A stretch of 64,000 nt of DNA from Ancylostoma caninum (lineage: Eukaryota; Nematoda; Chromadorea; Rhabditida; Ancylostomatidae): positions 62,001 through 126,000 of the forward strand of contig JBAJFG010000493.1 in NCBI GenBank assembly GCA_037903475.1. Reading direction: 5' to 3'. Below the pieces are notes generated by a model that saw nothing but the letters and a program-made list of their open reading frames with translations, was not told where the DNA came from and did not search any database. This document shows positions 1-11,272 of the stretch, in pieces. How positions within the stretch are numbered: position 1 is the stretch's first letter; each line of letters begins with the position of its first letter. Both the position numbers and the translations under genes were made by a program.

Positions 1-3000
1 TTGAGATTGGTCAAGAGTGCAGTTTAATCGTGAGCACCAAAGTCAAAAGGCAACAAGTGTACTTTCATCTTGGAAACAGAACTCCACAAATTGTCGTTAT
101 ATTTACGTAGCATACAAGCTGTTTCAAGAAGAAAATACTGCTCATGTATGTAGGCACCCGCCTTGCGAGTGACTCCTGCACAAGGATCAAAGCTGCAAGA
201 ACAGATTCTCACGCCACAGGAAATCTACATCTGCGAAAATCTATTTCTCACTGAGCAGCCAAGATGAATTTGAGTATCTCAATGGTATGTGGCGCAGCTA
301 ATTAGAGTTGGGATGCTTGAATTCTTACTATTTAAGAATGAAAACGGTATTATATGTAGGGAGTTGCAAACGCCTAAGATATGCAACTTAGTTGTCGGAC
401 CTACTGTATGTCTATGTTTCACTAAATTGCAAACAAAGTCTTAGGAGGGATCAAGGGAACAGATGCGGTGCGCAACATTGTTGCTATAGTGTGTTTCACC
501 GGGCAACATAGTTGTGAAGATATTAGACAACGAGACAGCGCGAGAAATAGTGCAGTGTTCGCGGAGGCAGCCGAGAGATGCAGATCGTAGGCACAAATAC
601 TCAACTATCGTCGCTTTTGAAACGGACTATAATTCGACAAAAAAAATGGCGCCGTTGAAGCTCCCATGAAGGAATCAGTAGAATAAGCTGTCAAAACTGA
701 GAAATTGAACAAAGTACATAGTTGATGTTCGAGGTGAAGATTGTCTTTCAATAGTTGGAGGTTGACTTTTTCTTGAAAACTCTAGAGGCAAAGGTTACGA
801 TTCAGTGGCTCTCAGCCCTCAGATGTTTTTTTTTCAAATTTTGCACTCTCATAATTGTTTTCGTGAAGAGTCATCTTTTCAAGCTAGCTACAGATAGCAG
901 TCCATGTTAAGCAATCAATATGGACCTTCACCCTCCGAAAGCTTTGCGTGTCGGTGTTCATATGTACGTAGCAACCTGTAGGGGGCAGATGATCCATTAC
1001 ACGCGATCTTTGGTTAGCGAGAATGGCGTGACGTTGAGGCTAAAGATTTAGGATTATCTAGTATGTACATAGCACATGATATCTCTGCGAAGTCCGGATC
1101 TGAAGTGTGAGGTCACGCCACCCTCGAAAAGTATAACTATGTGTTTGCTGAAAGAGAAACGCAACTCGGAAAAAGAACTAGGAAACCCTCGGAGACATGT
1201 ATGATGCGAGCAAAAAGTTTCCATAGATAAGCGAAGCCATGCGCATTGAACAATAATAATCTGCTCCTTTTCCGCGAAATCCACTTAATATTTGCACAGC
1301 TACTTTGAAGATACGTATGTTTTAAAAAAAGAGAAAAGAGTTCTCAAAAACAGGCGTAACGAGAGAAATTTCAGGATAGTTTGGAAACCATAAAACCCAG
1401 GAGGGTAACAATGCGCTCCTATTCTTCGTTTTCTTCTTCTTCTTTCTCTCATCTTCGATGGTCTTTCGTGGAATTCCATCAGTCTTCAAAAAAAAAAAAC
1501 AGCTTCCTTATATCAAAGCGTTTGCTCAGCCCATCCTAGTTAATCCTAGGCATCCTACGTAGGTTATCGTAGGTGTAAATATTCAAGAAATATTGTAGTC
1601 GTTCGTTTCTGTGCATGGATTCATTACCATTTGTCTCTACCCTGAATTCCGTGGGACCTTGTCCACCTCCATAAAGTGAAGTTCATCGAATTTACGGATT
1701 ATGAGGCTCGATGGGGCTGGACAACGTCACGCATGTCATCACGCATGTTAAAGTATGGATAGTATGAAGTCTACAAGTCCATTCCCCTCCTTCAAGCCAT
1801 AAGCACGTTATTCTCTCAGTTAGCCTTCCGGTTAACTCCATTGCCAGATAAGTGGATTTCTTACAATTTTATAAATTATCTCGCTGCTAAGCAATATTAC
1901 GAGGTGGCGCGAGAGTCTGAAAAAATCATACGAAGAACTATGTGTACGTGCTGATGAGATTCTCACTGATGGGAGAAAAACGAGACTTTTCACATGTAGG
2001 AGACATTCTCTATGCTTGTGAAGGTGGAATTGATGTAAAGACTAAAGAAAAACTTGGACTGTAAGATAAATCTGAGGACGATAGCTACGCTAAAAGAGAG
2101 AGCTAAAAGATAGTTTCCGTGAACGTTCCTAGAAAGAACAAAAAAAGGGGATCCATGAATGTTTTCGAGAAGGTCCTGAACTTTGATACAGACAGTACGA
2201 GTTCTTAGGGTAAAAAGTTCACATCATGGGATGAGTGGACCGAGTAAGACTAGAAGTCGGGAAATGGAAAATTGAGAGAAGTTCCAAATATGGGCAATCT
2301 GAAGGTATAAAAGCAGAATGCATAATACAACTTGGCATTACTCAACAATCGTTCAGGAATCTCGAGGCTTCCTTGTGCTTTTGTTTGTCTTCCGAACTCA
2401 AGCCCACCCCGTGTAGGAAGAGATGCGAGTTAATCGTGACGTTACTCGGTTATTGTGAGTGCTCAGAAAAATTCCATTCTAGGTAGAGAATAGAAAATTG
2501 AAAGCACACCGAACCACAAGTATTGAGCTTCGACAGGATTGAGTTAACAAGTGAAACAGTGATTGCATTCGATTGGTTCTGTTCTCATGGTCATTCCGAA
2601 AGCACTGCATGCAATCGCTGAGTGAATGGAATCTTTCGTGGGAAATATGCCCACTTTTGCCTGGGGAACTCGTCCCCTTTGGAGGAGAACATTGGTTTAA
2701 ATTAACCCTGGAACTTCCGTAAGTCTCGTTTCATGCCTCTAGGCTAGAAAAAAACCGCTTACTTTTTTCTCCTGAGAATCCTTCCTTTACTAATCTTCGC
2801 GTCGCTCTGCACGATCCTCCTAGCGATATTCATAATGGCGTTGAGCTATCCAGGAAACGCGTCAATCGTTCCCAAAACGTCTAATCCAGCGCTTCCGGTG
2901 AAGTGCACGGATTCCTCAGCTCTGGCTCCAGAGCTACCAGAGCCCATTTCCCGACGAGATCATGCCGGGAAGCGAGCTCATTAAGATGCAGGTGTGTGTA

Positions 3001-6000
3001 TGAGCGCCAGGCGACGACGGGTAATGAGCCGACGACGATGGGAATATCGACGAGAATTATAGACACAGAAATAGAATTAGATCGACACAAATCACTTCAA
3101 CCAATGACTCTTGTGTGGTAATGTGTTGGAGACGAGAGCCATCATCGATTCGCCGGAGAAAAACACCTGTTCGTGTTGAAGTCCATGTTTTTCCATGGAT
3201 CTGCATCACCTAACTCTGGATTTCATTTAACCTTTGCCTGGCCGTTGAAATTTCGAGAAAAACGAAAGTTTATGATAGAAGAAACGTGAGCAGTACCTGC
3301 TCCCTTGCTCGCAAAGGCGGTGGAAGAACAAAGGAGGGAAATTCAGAAACGAAAAAACACGGAACGAGCAAACGACGAAAATGAGCACGACTTTCGAAAA
3401 TAATTCAAAGAATTCCTGGAAACGCTTTCATGCTGTGAGAAACCGGAAATAATAAGGGAAACGTTTCCAATTTCGAAATGCTTCTCAACAATTGGTGATT
3501 ATCCATGAATGGGAAACACGATGGTTGAATTTGAAAACGGAAAACGGTGGACAACGAGGGCCTGACTGCATGAAACTGTAATGACACCAATAATTAGGAA
3601 AGGAACATCACCATCTCAAGTTTTTCTCCCAAAATTTCCTGAGACAAGCAATGTCTCCCCTCCAGGAATACCCAAAACACTTGATAAAACTGTCCTGTAT
3701 AAGTGAACATTGAGCGAGTGACGTTAACGAATGTTCAGGATGATGCATTTTTTCCAGGAACTTATGACAACTATGCCACATATGCGAAATTAATACGCCG
3801 AATTTCAGAGGAAAATGGATATTCACCACATAGAAATGAATAGTTAATGAACGTTTTGATGCTAGACGCAATGCGAAGAGCATCCATGCTCTTCCGGAAG
3901 TTGAGGCGATGATCTGATGTGAATTCTCTGCGAAAATGGAAATATCAACACTATTTCCAGAGGAAAATTAGGGAAAGTTCATGTTTTAATGCTGTATTTC
4001 TTAAGCAACCACTTTACTTCAGAATATGCTTTGTTTTGCTCTTGTTTCTGGCTAAATACACTAGTATGTAGGTTCCCTCATGGTTCATTTTCATCTAACT
4101 TTACACAATTTACAATCAGTTTATACAATTTAATTTTTCAATATACAATTTGCTTCCAAAACTAGTCAAGTATTCGTCACTTGAACTTCAAAAAACTGAA
4201 AATTTATTTATTACTAGAGCTTAACGTTTGTGACGTCACCAGGAGTTGTATAGGAGGGTAATTTCTAGTGAGCTCCTGATGATTTCAAAAAGAAATTTCC
4301 CTGCAAAACTTTTTAAATCTCCTACTGGATAACTAAGCATTTTATTAGAATTACTTTGCTGAGAAAAGACAAAAGTTTCAACTAAAAGAACCCGATGCCA
4401 GAATGTTTCCAAAGAAGGCGTTCATTCCCATGTAAAGTGCAGATAGCACCTTAACAACGGTTACCCCACCTACCCGTCAACAACTCTGAAATCCCGCCCC
4501 ATCCTAACATTAACCTCCAGAGGCAAGACTTTCTCACAAATGTATCTTGAGGGCGTTAAGGGAGGCAAGTGTAGTAGCGCCAGACGATTGAAGCCGCGGG
4601 CCGGCAGCCGCGGCTCCTTGGTGAAGACAGCGCCACCCCTCGCGGGCCTCTGTACAGACAACGGTGTTCTCACGGCTGTGGCTACGACGTCGGCGTATTA
4701 ATCGCTGTGAATTTCATTACCGTAGCTAGTTATCCTGGAGGCCAGCTGTTTTTCAAGAGGGAAAAGCCGAGGAAACCAGGAGTCTCGAGGAAATGGCGAC
4801 TCTGATCAAGGAAAACAACGAATGCTTCAATACTCTGATATGCCCGCAAAGCTTCGATAATAATTCAGGAATCCGTCAGTGGTTGGGTGGACCGTTTTTG
4901 ACGCAATTTCCCGTGTCATACGAGTTAACACGCTTGCAAGTAAACAACATTCAGGAGTCATCATTCACACATATGTTTGGATGTACATATGTCTACAAGC
5001 GATTTGCAGCTTGCTAGTCACAAGATCAGATGTCCAGAAGATCAGCTGGGTAAAATCACTCGAGTAAAACAGCTCAGTTCATTCGAGATCACCATTACCT
5101 AGCTACGGGGTGTTCTTATTTTCAGAAAAATCTCGCTAAATTCTACAAAAGGTCCTCAAATTTTCGGAATTATCAATCGTGACTTGATCTAAAGAGAAGT
5201 TTCTGCAAATTTCTACCGCAAAAATTCCATGCGTTTGGAGATATCCGGCCAGCGCTGCATTTTGTATTAGCAAGAATATGGAATTTATACAAAAACTCGC
5301 ATGCCTAGGATAATTGTCCTAACATGGTGACACCAATTTCTGGCTTTCGGTGGCAGTCTTAGTTCCTGGAAATTTCAAGAAATTGGAACGCGGAAAAAAG
5401 AGTGAGGTCCTGAAAAAGTTCTGGGTAAGATAAATAGATGACGTCACCTTCCTTGTGTGCTAAGTGTTCGGAAATGATAGTTAACCCTGCGTGAAAATTT
5501 CCAGGAAATGAAGTGACTTTCTTGGCAGTGGCTGACCACAAAGGCGACAGGAGGGGGTGACACCCCCATAAATTTCAAATTCAAACACCTCGCAGAAAAG
5601 ATAGTAATTTTGTACTGGCTTTCTTAAAATTCTTTATTGTTACCAGTTCCTTAATATGAAATTTAATTTTTAGTTCAGTTTTATGACACCATTTCTGAAA
5701 TTTCGGCCGGGTATAAATCCCAGTTTCTTATAGCACCCAACCCCCCCCCCCCGACCACCACCATCCTCAGCTCCCATCCATATTCTCAACTAATGGAAGT
5801 CTTCTAGGCTGAGCACTAGCGTCCTCCACTGATCTCATCAAAGTCCTTGGGCAAAAAAAAAACTGCGGAATTGCCTCATTTTAGCTCGAGAAAAAAATTT
5901 TCGTTAGAAAAAAGTCTCATAAAAACTTCTTCTCAAGAGTCGCCCCTTATTCGAAAGTGAATGTCATCTTTTCCCCTTCCGTTCTCGCCTCTAATTTGAA

Positions 6001-7197
6001 AAAAAACTCTAGCCTGACGTCTAATGGGTGGTCAAACAGCATCACGTAAAAACGAGAAAATATGAAGCCCAAACAGGCAACCCTGGAAACTTCCACAAAA
6101 AGTCCAGAAATCTGCGATCAAGGACTTCAGTGTGATTTATTGTGCAGCTGCGCGACAAGCATCGCAAGGATGGAAAGCGATGGAAAGTACGTTCCGAGAA
6201 CTACAAATTATATGGGACTTCCAGATGGATTTCATTAATGTTCCCTTTGATGGCTTACAATCCACCTGTTCAAAATGCATAACGCCATAGTGCATCTTTG
6301 ACTAATTGAAAACAGCCATTCTTTTCCACCTGGTGGAACGACTCAATTTTTTTCCTTGGCCGGCAATTTCCCCTGCAAACTTTTAACCCAGTTCAGCATA
6401 AAGCCCTCAAGCGGATGATGTGTGAGCAGAAGTAGAGGGTGACAAAAAAGTCATTAGCCGGCTGTTTTTTTTTTGTGAACATCTTTCGGTTTTTTTTTTG
6501 AGAAATTCCCCTACTCTGTTTCCGAAGTATTGGTAGTGGAGATGGCAGACACCCGCAACCACATATTCTTGGTAGTGTCTTCTCTGAGAACTAGCTTTAA
6601 GTGGTTCCTCAAGGCAGCGATCCTCTAACTTTCTGGTACTTGGGAGACCAGGAGCCATTTTTATCAGCAGTCCTTGCCCCGAACTAGTTGACCGAGATAG
6701 GACAACAGCTTGTCTCCGCGCCACTTTTTACCGGTAAAAATCTTCAAAAAAAAGCAAAACGAGTCAAAACGAAATCCTTCTGGATGTAATTCACTTCTGA
6801 AATCCCATCATATCCAAGGGAAATAAAAAGGACTTTTGACAGGAGTTTTTCCCGAAGCTGCGGCAAAACAAGCAGCATAAAGCTGGCTTGGACCCCAAGT
6901 ATTGGAATAATCGCATCCACAATCAAACAAAATACCAATCTCCTCAGTATATGTACAGCGTTTGAACAGGATCATATCTCTCCGAGTAACTGGTGGGAAT
7001 TGTAGAGTCAAGAAGGATCCAACAATGATTTCCTGAAGCGCATGAATTTGGGTTAACCCCTTTACTTAATTTTACTGGATCTTGTGCACTGTAGATTATA
7101 AGAGACACAAATTATTAATTCACGAAGGACAAAACACTACCGGCAGAGGATAAATTGAAAGAGCAGAGAGCTCTTAAAAATCCTAAAGAACTATTTA
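1..7197. other. Unassigned A+T-rich DNA, no supported gene
   Basis: No stretch here gives a protein I recognise. Open frames on both strands are at most about 105 codons (6407-6724 minus is the longest) and show no family motif, signal peptide or paired splice sites that I could connect. Visible minor features are a 12-base C run at 5741-5752 and a GC-rich patch at about 4560-4690 holding an 8-bp inverted repeat (AGCCGCGG/CCGCGGCT). Single short exons of a gene cannot be excluded by eye. Confidence 0.5.
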
Positions 7198-8068
7198 TTA
7201 GGGTGATAAGAAATTCTTGAGCCGACTTTTTTAATGTTCCAGAACTTTTGATTATTGATTGGTACCCATGACCTATCATGTGGTAGTTGTAGACGAAAAT
7301 CGGGGTTTAATAGGAATACTCAGCTAATTTGCCTTCCCTAACTTTTAATTACGACGTCAATTCCACAAGAGGTCCTCCGAGCCAAAATCAGTTTTTCCTT
7401 CCCTGCCCACACCGAAAGGAGTTTTCGGAATACCTCATTACTGGAAATGAGAGTTGAGTCCTCTACAATTCTAACATGCATCGTGCCATGTGGCTCCGTC
7501 GAGGAGAAGATCCGCCGAATCGCACCCCCACCCAAACAAGTGTTTCCTTTGCTACTTCTGGAATTCGCTAGGAATGTCGTATTACGAGCTGCTCCCGCAA
7601 ACACACGCAGTCACCGGTAACACTTACGCCAGTCAGCTCCAGAAAGTTGCGGATGCTGTTCGGGAAGACGGCCGAGACGAATTTTTTGTACACCAACGCC
7701 ATGACGATGCTAGGCCTAATATAGATAAAAAGTTAGGTGAAAAATTGGAGGAGCTGGGCTGGGTCACGGTTCCCCACCCACCCTATTCTCCTGACGTTGC
7801 CCCCTACCACTTAGTTTGCTCCTTCAAGGCATTCCAAGCTACGAAAAAATTCACCAGAGTTGACGATGTCGAAAGGGTGGTCAGCGGTTTCTTTGACTTC
7901 CAGTCTCCCCTGTTGTGGGAGAAGGGGACCTGTGAGCTGCCCATCAGGTGGGGCACTGCAGTGATTAACTATGGTTATTATATTATTGAACGAATTTCAC
8001 TGTATACCGAGCAATAAAATGAAGCAGAAAAAAATGTCAAACGGCTCAAGGCTTTCTTACCACCCTAA
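7198..8068 (+). mobile_element. Mariner-like element, family B copy 1, internally deleted
   Basis: The ends are imperfect inverted repeats beginning TTAGGGTGRTAAGAAA and continuing with TTGAGCCG on each side. A TA dinucleotide lies outside the left end (7196-7197); the right flank is AA, so one target copy has mutated. The element is 871 bp, while mariners usually measure about 1.25-1.3 kb. Only about 150 bp separate the left end from the catalytic-domain remnant, so the part coding for the N-terminal helix-turn-helix DNA-binding region is missing. A second copy of the family lies at 21714-22438 on the other strand. It cannot encode its own transposase. Confidence 0.85.
7348..8017 (+). pseudogene. 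Mariner transposase catalytic-domain remnant (family B)
   Basis: The conceptual product is the C-terminal half of a Tc1/mariner DD34D transposase, which cuts and joins transposon ends in the nucleus. The segment opens with a decayed first catalytic block (ITGNES in place of the usual TGDE) and continues through a degenerate WLRRGEDPP stretch. A frame change lies around 7500-7570. The frame from 7490 then gives YYELLPQTHAVTGNTYASQL, HDDARPN (second Asp) and HPPYSPDVAPYH. The third catalytic Asp of the normal APSDYH block has been lost with a two-residue deletion. The end, GYYIIERISLY, is the usual mariner C-terminus. The N-terminal DNA-binding domain is absent. Family assignment is firm; activity is ruled out by the frame break, the missing Asp and the missing N-terminus. 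Confidence 0.85.
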
Positions 8069-9501
8069 AATGTTGATAAATTTTTGTTGCTTGAACTAGT
8101 CCAAAGGTGTGGTCATCTTAGCACTCCGGGTCTAGGATCCTTTGATCAATTGTTCCCAACGAGACTCCAAAATATGTTTAAAAACAGGGATGACTGATTG
8201 AAGGGATAACATGAGCGACAGATGATGGCCTGAATTAGTCCAGTGACATTTGCACGTGCGTGGGACTTCATTAGCTCCAGTAGAATTTTGCGATCGGATC
8301 CCATTCCATAATAACTTCAGAAGTGGTGCAAACGCAGGAAAACTTTTTAAATATGAGCGCTGTCTTCATTAGCAGGACTGGCTCATGTTATGACCCTTTT
8401 AGGAGCCATAAGAAACTCCGAACAGTCATCTCAGAAGAGCAGCATTCTAAATGTCCTACGTTCTGCCCAGTAACAGGCATGCCTATGTTCTTGCGCACAC
8501 TTCTAACGAGTTTGCTGCCAGCACTAAACGCCGTACATGCTTTTCGTAACGTGAAGCGTAGTACATTGAGCTGGGTTTTATTGTAATCTTCACATTGCGG
8601 GTTCTCTTGACAGTTTTCTGCCCTCTTCCTTGTTTTTGTTAATCCATCTTCCTCATTCGCGTTTTGTGGAATTTATAGCTGCTTAATTACCCTGGAGGTA
8701 AGTTTTTATCGAAATTTCATTTCCAGTTATTTTCAAATGCGGTCTAGTTAAAGACGTCACGATCTGCCATTATGACACATATGATAGGCCTGAAATTTGA
8801 AGCGGGATATTGCACATGGCAAGACTTAGTGCAACTTCATAAACCTGTCATGCTATCTACAAATAGTCAAGTAACGCCTTGACACAATGATTGATTAACT
8901 GCAAGTTTGAAGCAATTCACTACGAGCACAGCGTTCCTTCGTGGCCAGCAACATCTGTAATATCTTTACGTGTTCTTCTGCAGAAAAAGAGAACAACCTT
9001 CATAGAAAACTCAATTTTCCGATGGTAAACCTAGTGCACTCTCGAATAGTGAGCAAATTAAATTCTCGCTCTTTTGTATCCCAGGAAAAAAAACTTCAGC
9101 ACTCGAAACGCCTTGACGCGACCTTCGGAGAAAACGAGGGGCTTGCCGTTAATAGGCAGAGAGTAAACGAGAACTTTCTAAATGTGTCTTTTTTCCGGGA
9201 CTTTTCCTCGACCAAACATTCCCTTGCAAAAGCAAAATCATTTCCATAAAAAGTTATTTCTAAAACGATAAGTTCCAGAGCAAAAAGAAAAGCATGGAAA
9301 TAATGTAAGATATAAGCACGGGAAGTCCCAAGGCAGTAGAGCGGACTCATGTGGAAGATGTACGAGTTTCATGAAAAACAGCGACAGCTTGGAAGCTGTC
9401 GCTAAGAAAACGTTTGAAACCGAAAATATTCCAAAGTAAACGTGAGGCACAGCGAGCTGTAACGTCTCACTTGTAAATCTCCCACGACACTGTCCCGCAC
9501 A
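8069..9501. other. Unassigned spacer with one short hairpin
   Basis: No recognisable gene. Open frames are at most 102 codons and overlap on both strands. A perfect hairpin with 11-bp arms (AGCGACAGCTT / AAGCTGTCGCT) and a 2-nt loop lies at 9380-9403. Its function is unknown; it is not followed by a T run. Confidence 0.5.
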
Positions 9502-9514
9502 CACGCACGGGTTA
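9502..9514. repeat. Target-site duplication, SINE 3' side
   Basis: The 13-mer CACGCACGGGTTA occurs here and again, perfectly, at 9824-9836, bracketing the SINE. A direct repeat of this length is typical of LINE-mediated retroposition. Confidence 0.85.
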
Positions 9515-9738
9515 AAGGATAAAGGATAAAGTGGTCGGCGTTAATCAATCCCGTCACGAGGGATGCGCCACGCATTCGACTTCATCTGAGCATCGTAGAG
9601 GCGTTGAATGCGTATGTGCCCTGTACAATGACTTGCGGGGGGCACCCGATGTACCAAATCAGTGCTTCATCCTCCCAGACTCCTCTGGTACCAATTTACC
9701 GACCCCGGAGGGATGGAAGGCTTGGTTGGCCTCGGGCG

Positions 9739-9748
9739 GGATCGAACC
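9739..9748 (-). promoter_or_regulatory. Pol III B box of the SINE
   Basis: On the minus strand this reads GGTTCGATCC, matching the tRNA B-box consensus. It lies about 35 bp downstream of the A box, the spacing expected in a tRNA-like head. Confidence 0.8.
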
Positions 9749-9780
9749 ATCGATCGTGTGCGTGCGCAGCGAGCCTCTTA

Positions 9781-9791
9781 CCACTGCGCCA
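9781..9791 (-). promoter_or_regulatory. Pol III A box of the SINE
   Basis: On the minus strand this reads TGGCGCAGTGG, an exact match to the tRNA A-box consensus TRGCNNAGTGG. Confidence 0.8.
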
Positions 9792-9823
9792 CACGCGCCC
9801 CTCGTCCGTGGCTGGCAGACGCT

Positions 9824-9836
9824 CACGCACGGGTTA
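9824..9836. repeat. Target-site duplication, SINE 5' side
   Basis: Perfect second copy of the 13-mer CACGCACGGGTTA found at 9502-9514. Confidence 0.85.
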
Positions 9837-10041
9837 CTCTTGACAAATTCTCTGGAGGTTCTATGTAACTTACATGGCTTCAAGCAACCCACGAATAGTG
9901 TCGCAAACTTACGAAGACGTTGCATGATGTCTGACAAAACTAACCGGAGCAGAAACGCGTAAGCACATAGTTGCACCTTATTTCAAATAACATGCATGCA
10001 ACTTTTGTGCATGTTACATGCAACATTTCAATCCTCAAGCT

Positions 10042-10505
10042 GTAAAGTCCTTCCGCGCAATCGGCGGAAAATTTTCGAGCGCGCCCAGCATGGGGCGCGT
10101 GCGCGGCGCGGCCCAATCGTGGCAGCGGCCCACCATCGTTCGTCAGATTTTTGCCCAGGTGAGTGTTTTTCATTCCTTCATTTTTTCCCTTGATTGAAAT
10201 TTATTTGAAGGTGTGAGGCCTGTGGTTGATGCCTCATAAAAACAATAAAAACAAGTATTTGGCGCATGCACAGGGAAAACGTGCAAAATATGAGGCATGC
10301 GGGGCCGTCCGGTCGATATCGGTCAGCCACAGGCCTCACAGCTTCAGATAAATTTCAGTAAAAGAGGAAAATGAAAGAAAAACACTCACCTGCGCCAAGA
10401 ATCTGAAGAACGACTGGAACCGCTGCCACAAGAGGGCCGCCCCGCGCACGCGCTGCATGCTGGGTGCGCTCGAAGATTTTCCGGCGGCTGCGCGTAAGGA
10501 CTTTA
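10042..10505. mobile_element. GC-rich foldback (long inverted repeat) element
   Basis: Two arms of about 190 bp, 10042-10229 and 10321-10505, are reverse complements with scattered mismatches. The outermost bases are TAAAGTCCTT on the left and AAGGACTTTA on the right. The pairing continues inward through GTGAGGCCTGTGG and then TGCCTCATA/TATGAGGCA, leaving an apex of only about 50 bp. The outer half of each arm is very GC-rich. Each arm carries CAGGTGAGTGTTTTTC, a strong match to a splice donor, on opposite strands. No coding capacity is seen. It is best read as a MITE of foldback type; no clear target duplication could be identified. Confidence 0.8.
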
Positions 10506-10839
10506 TGCGCTTGTTGACTACCACGTGGTGAGGGAAGTTTTCACGGAGTGAATAAGCAGCATTTGTTTATTGCAGTTTGAGAGCCGTGTGGAGTCTGGAT
10601 GTTCTTTAGTTCCTCTTTGAATCTTCCATCTCATTTTGGGACAACGAATGGAAATATTTCACTCTATATGGGAGACCTACCCATATTATATCGAATGGGG
10701 TAAACTATCCATTGTACTAATCATATGTGATATGTATTACTAATAAAATTTGTCGCCCTGGATAGAACATAGTTCGAAGCTCGAAGTGTGATGTTGATGA
10801 CAACTGGGACATAACCAGTAAACACGTAACAAGTTTGTC
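10506..10839. other. Short spacer, nothing recognised
   Basis: A+T-rich sequence between two repeats. I see no gene, RNA or repeat structure. Confidence 0.5.
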
Positions 10840-10843
10840 TTGA

Positions 10844-11268
10844 AGGCAGTGTGTCACCTCGTTCCGTGGGCTAAAAATACCAATAGACTCTAATAGAGAC
10901 CTCTCGTCACGCTAATTCCAAAGATGTACGTCAAAGCTCGTAAAAATGAAGGAAACCCCGTTTTCGGAGGGTCCGAAAGTGCAGTTCACGGACCACTTGG
11001 GCGGAGCGGTCCGTGAATGTGCTGGCTGCCCGCCACGTCTGCAGCGTTGGCCAGCACGTCTAGACGTGCTCGATCGATGAGATCAATGGCTTCACGCGTC
11101 CACTCGGCTCAACAAACCGTTACAAAACTCGTCCCGAAAAAACCTTTAAAGATAGCGTTTAAAGATCTTTTTGTAACATTTTAGGTATATCGTTGGATTC
11201 AGCGCGTCGTCGAGGAAATTCATAATGTGATAAAAGCTCAGACACGAAAACGAGGTGACATACTGCCT
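10844..11268 (+). mobile_element. TTAA-type MITE, copy A
   Basis: The inverted ends begin AGGCAGTGTGTCACCTCG on the left and, read inward from the right, AGGCAGTATGTCACCTCG. Similarity continues to about 25 bp. The flanking four bases are TTGA (10840-10843) and TTAA (11269-11272), consistent with a duplicated TTAA target in which one copy has mutated. The interior is GC-rich, contains several short palindromes such as AGCACGTCTAGACGTGCT, and encodes nothing. A second copy in inverse orientation is at 48344-48759. TTAA targets are known for piggyBac and Kolobok transposons; which source element mobilised this one is not determinable here. Confidence 0.8.
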
Positions 11269-11272
11269 TTAA

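Larger units (their letters stand above)
9515..9823 (-). mobile_element. tRNA-derived SINE with short-repeat tail
   Basis: Read on the minus strand, the element has a tRNA-like head with both internal RNA polymerase III promoter boxes, an unrelated body of about 200 bp, and a tail of repeated TTTATCC units at 9515-9536. SINEs are non-coding and are mobilised in trans by a LINE's reverse transcriptase. The 13-bp perfect direct repeats on both sides mark the insertion limits. The short open frames overlapping it on both strands are incidental. The perfect target duplication suggests a fairly recent insertion. Which tRNA it came from is not clear, because the anticodon arm is degenerate. Confidence 0.85.

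Noticed and set aside
9710..9800. Functional tRNA gene on the minus strand
   Set aside because: A and B boxes are good, but the anticodon and acceptor stems do not form a cloverleaf, and the segment is the head of a SINE with tail and target duplications.
9531..9976. Overlapping frames of up to 143 codons on both strands
   Set aside because: They cover the SINE and its flanks; a tRNA-derived non-coding element explains the sequence.
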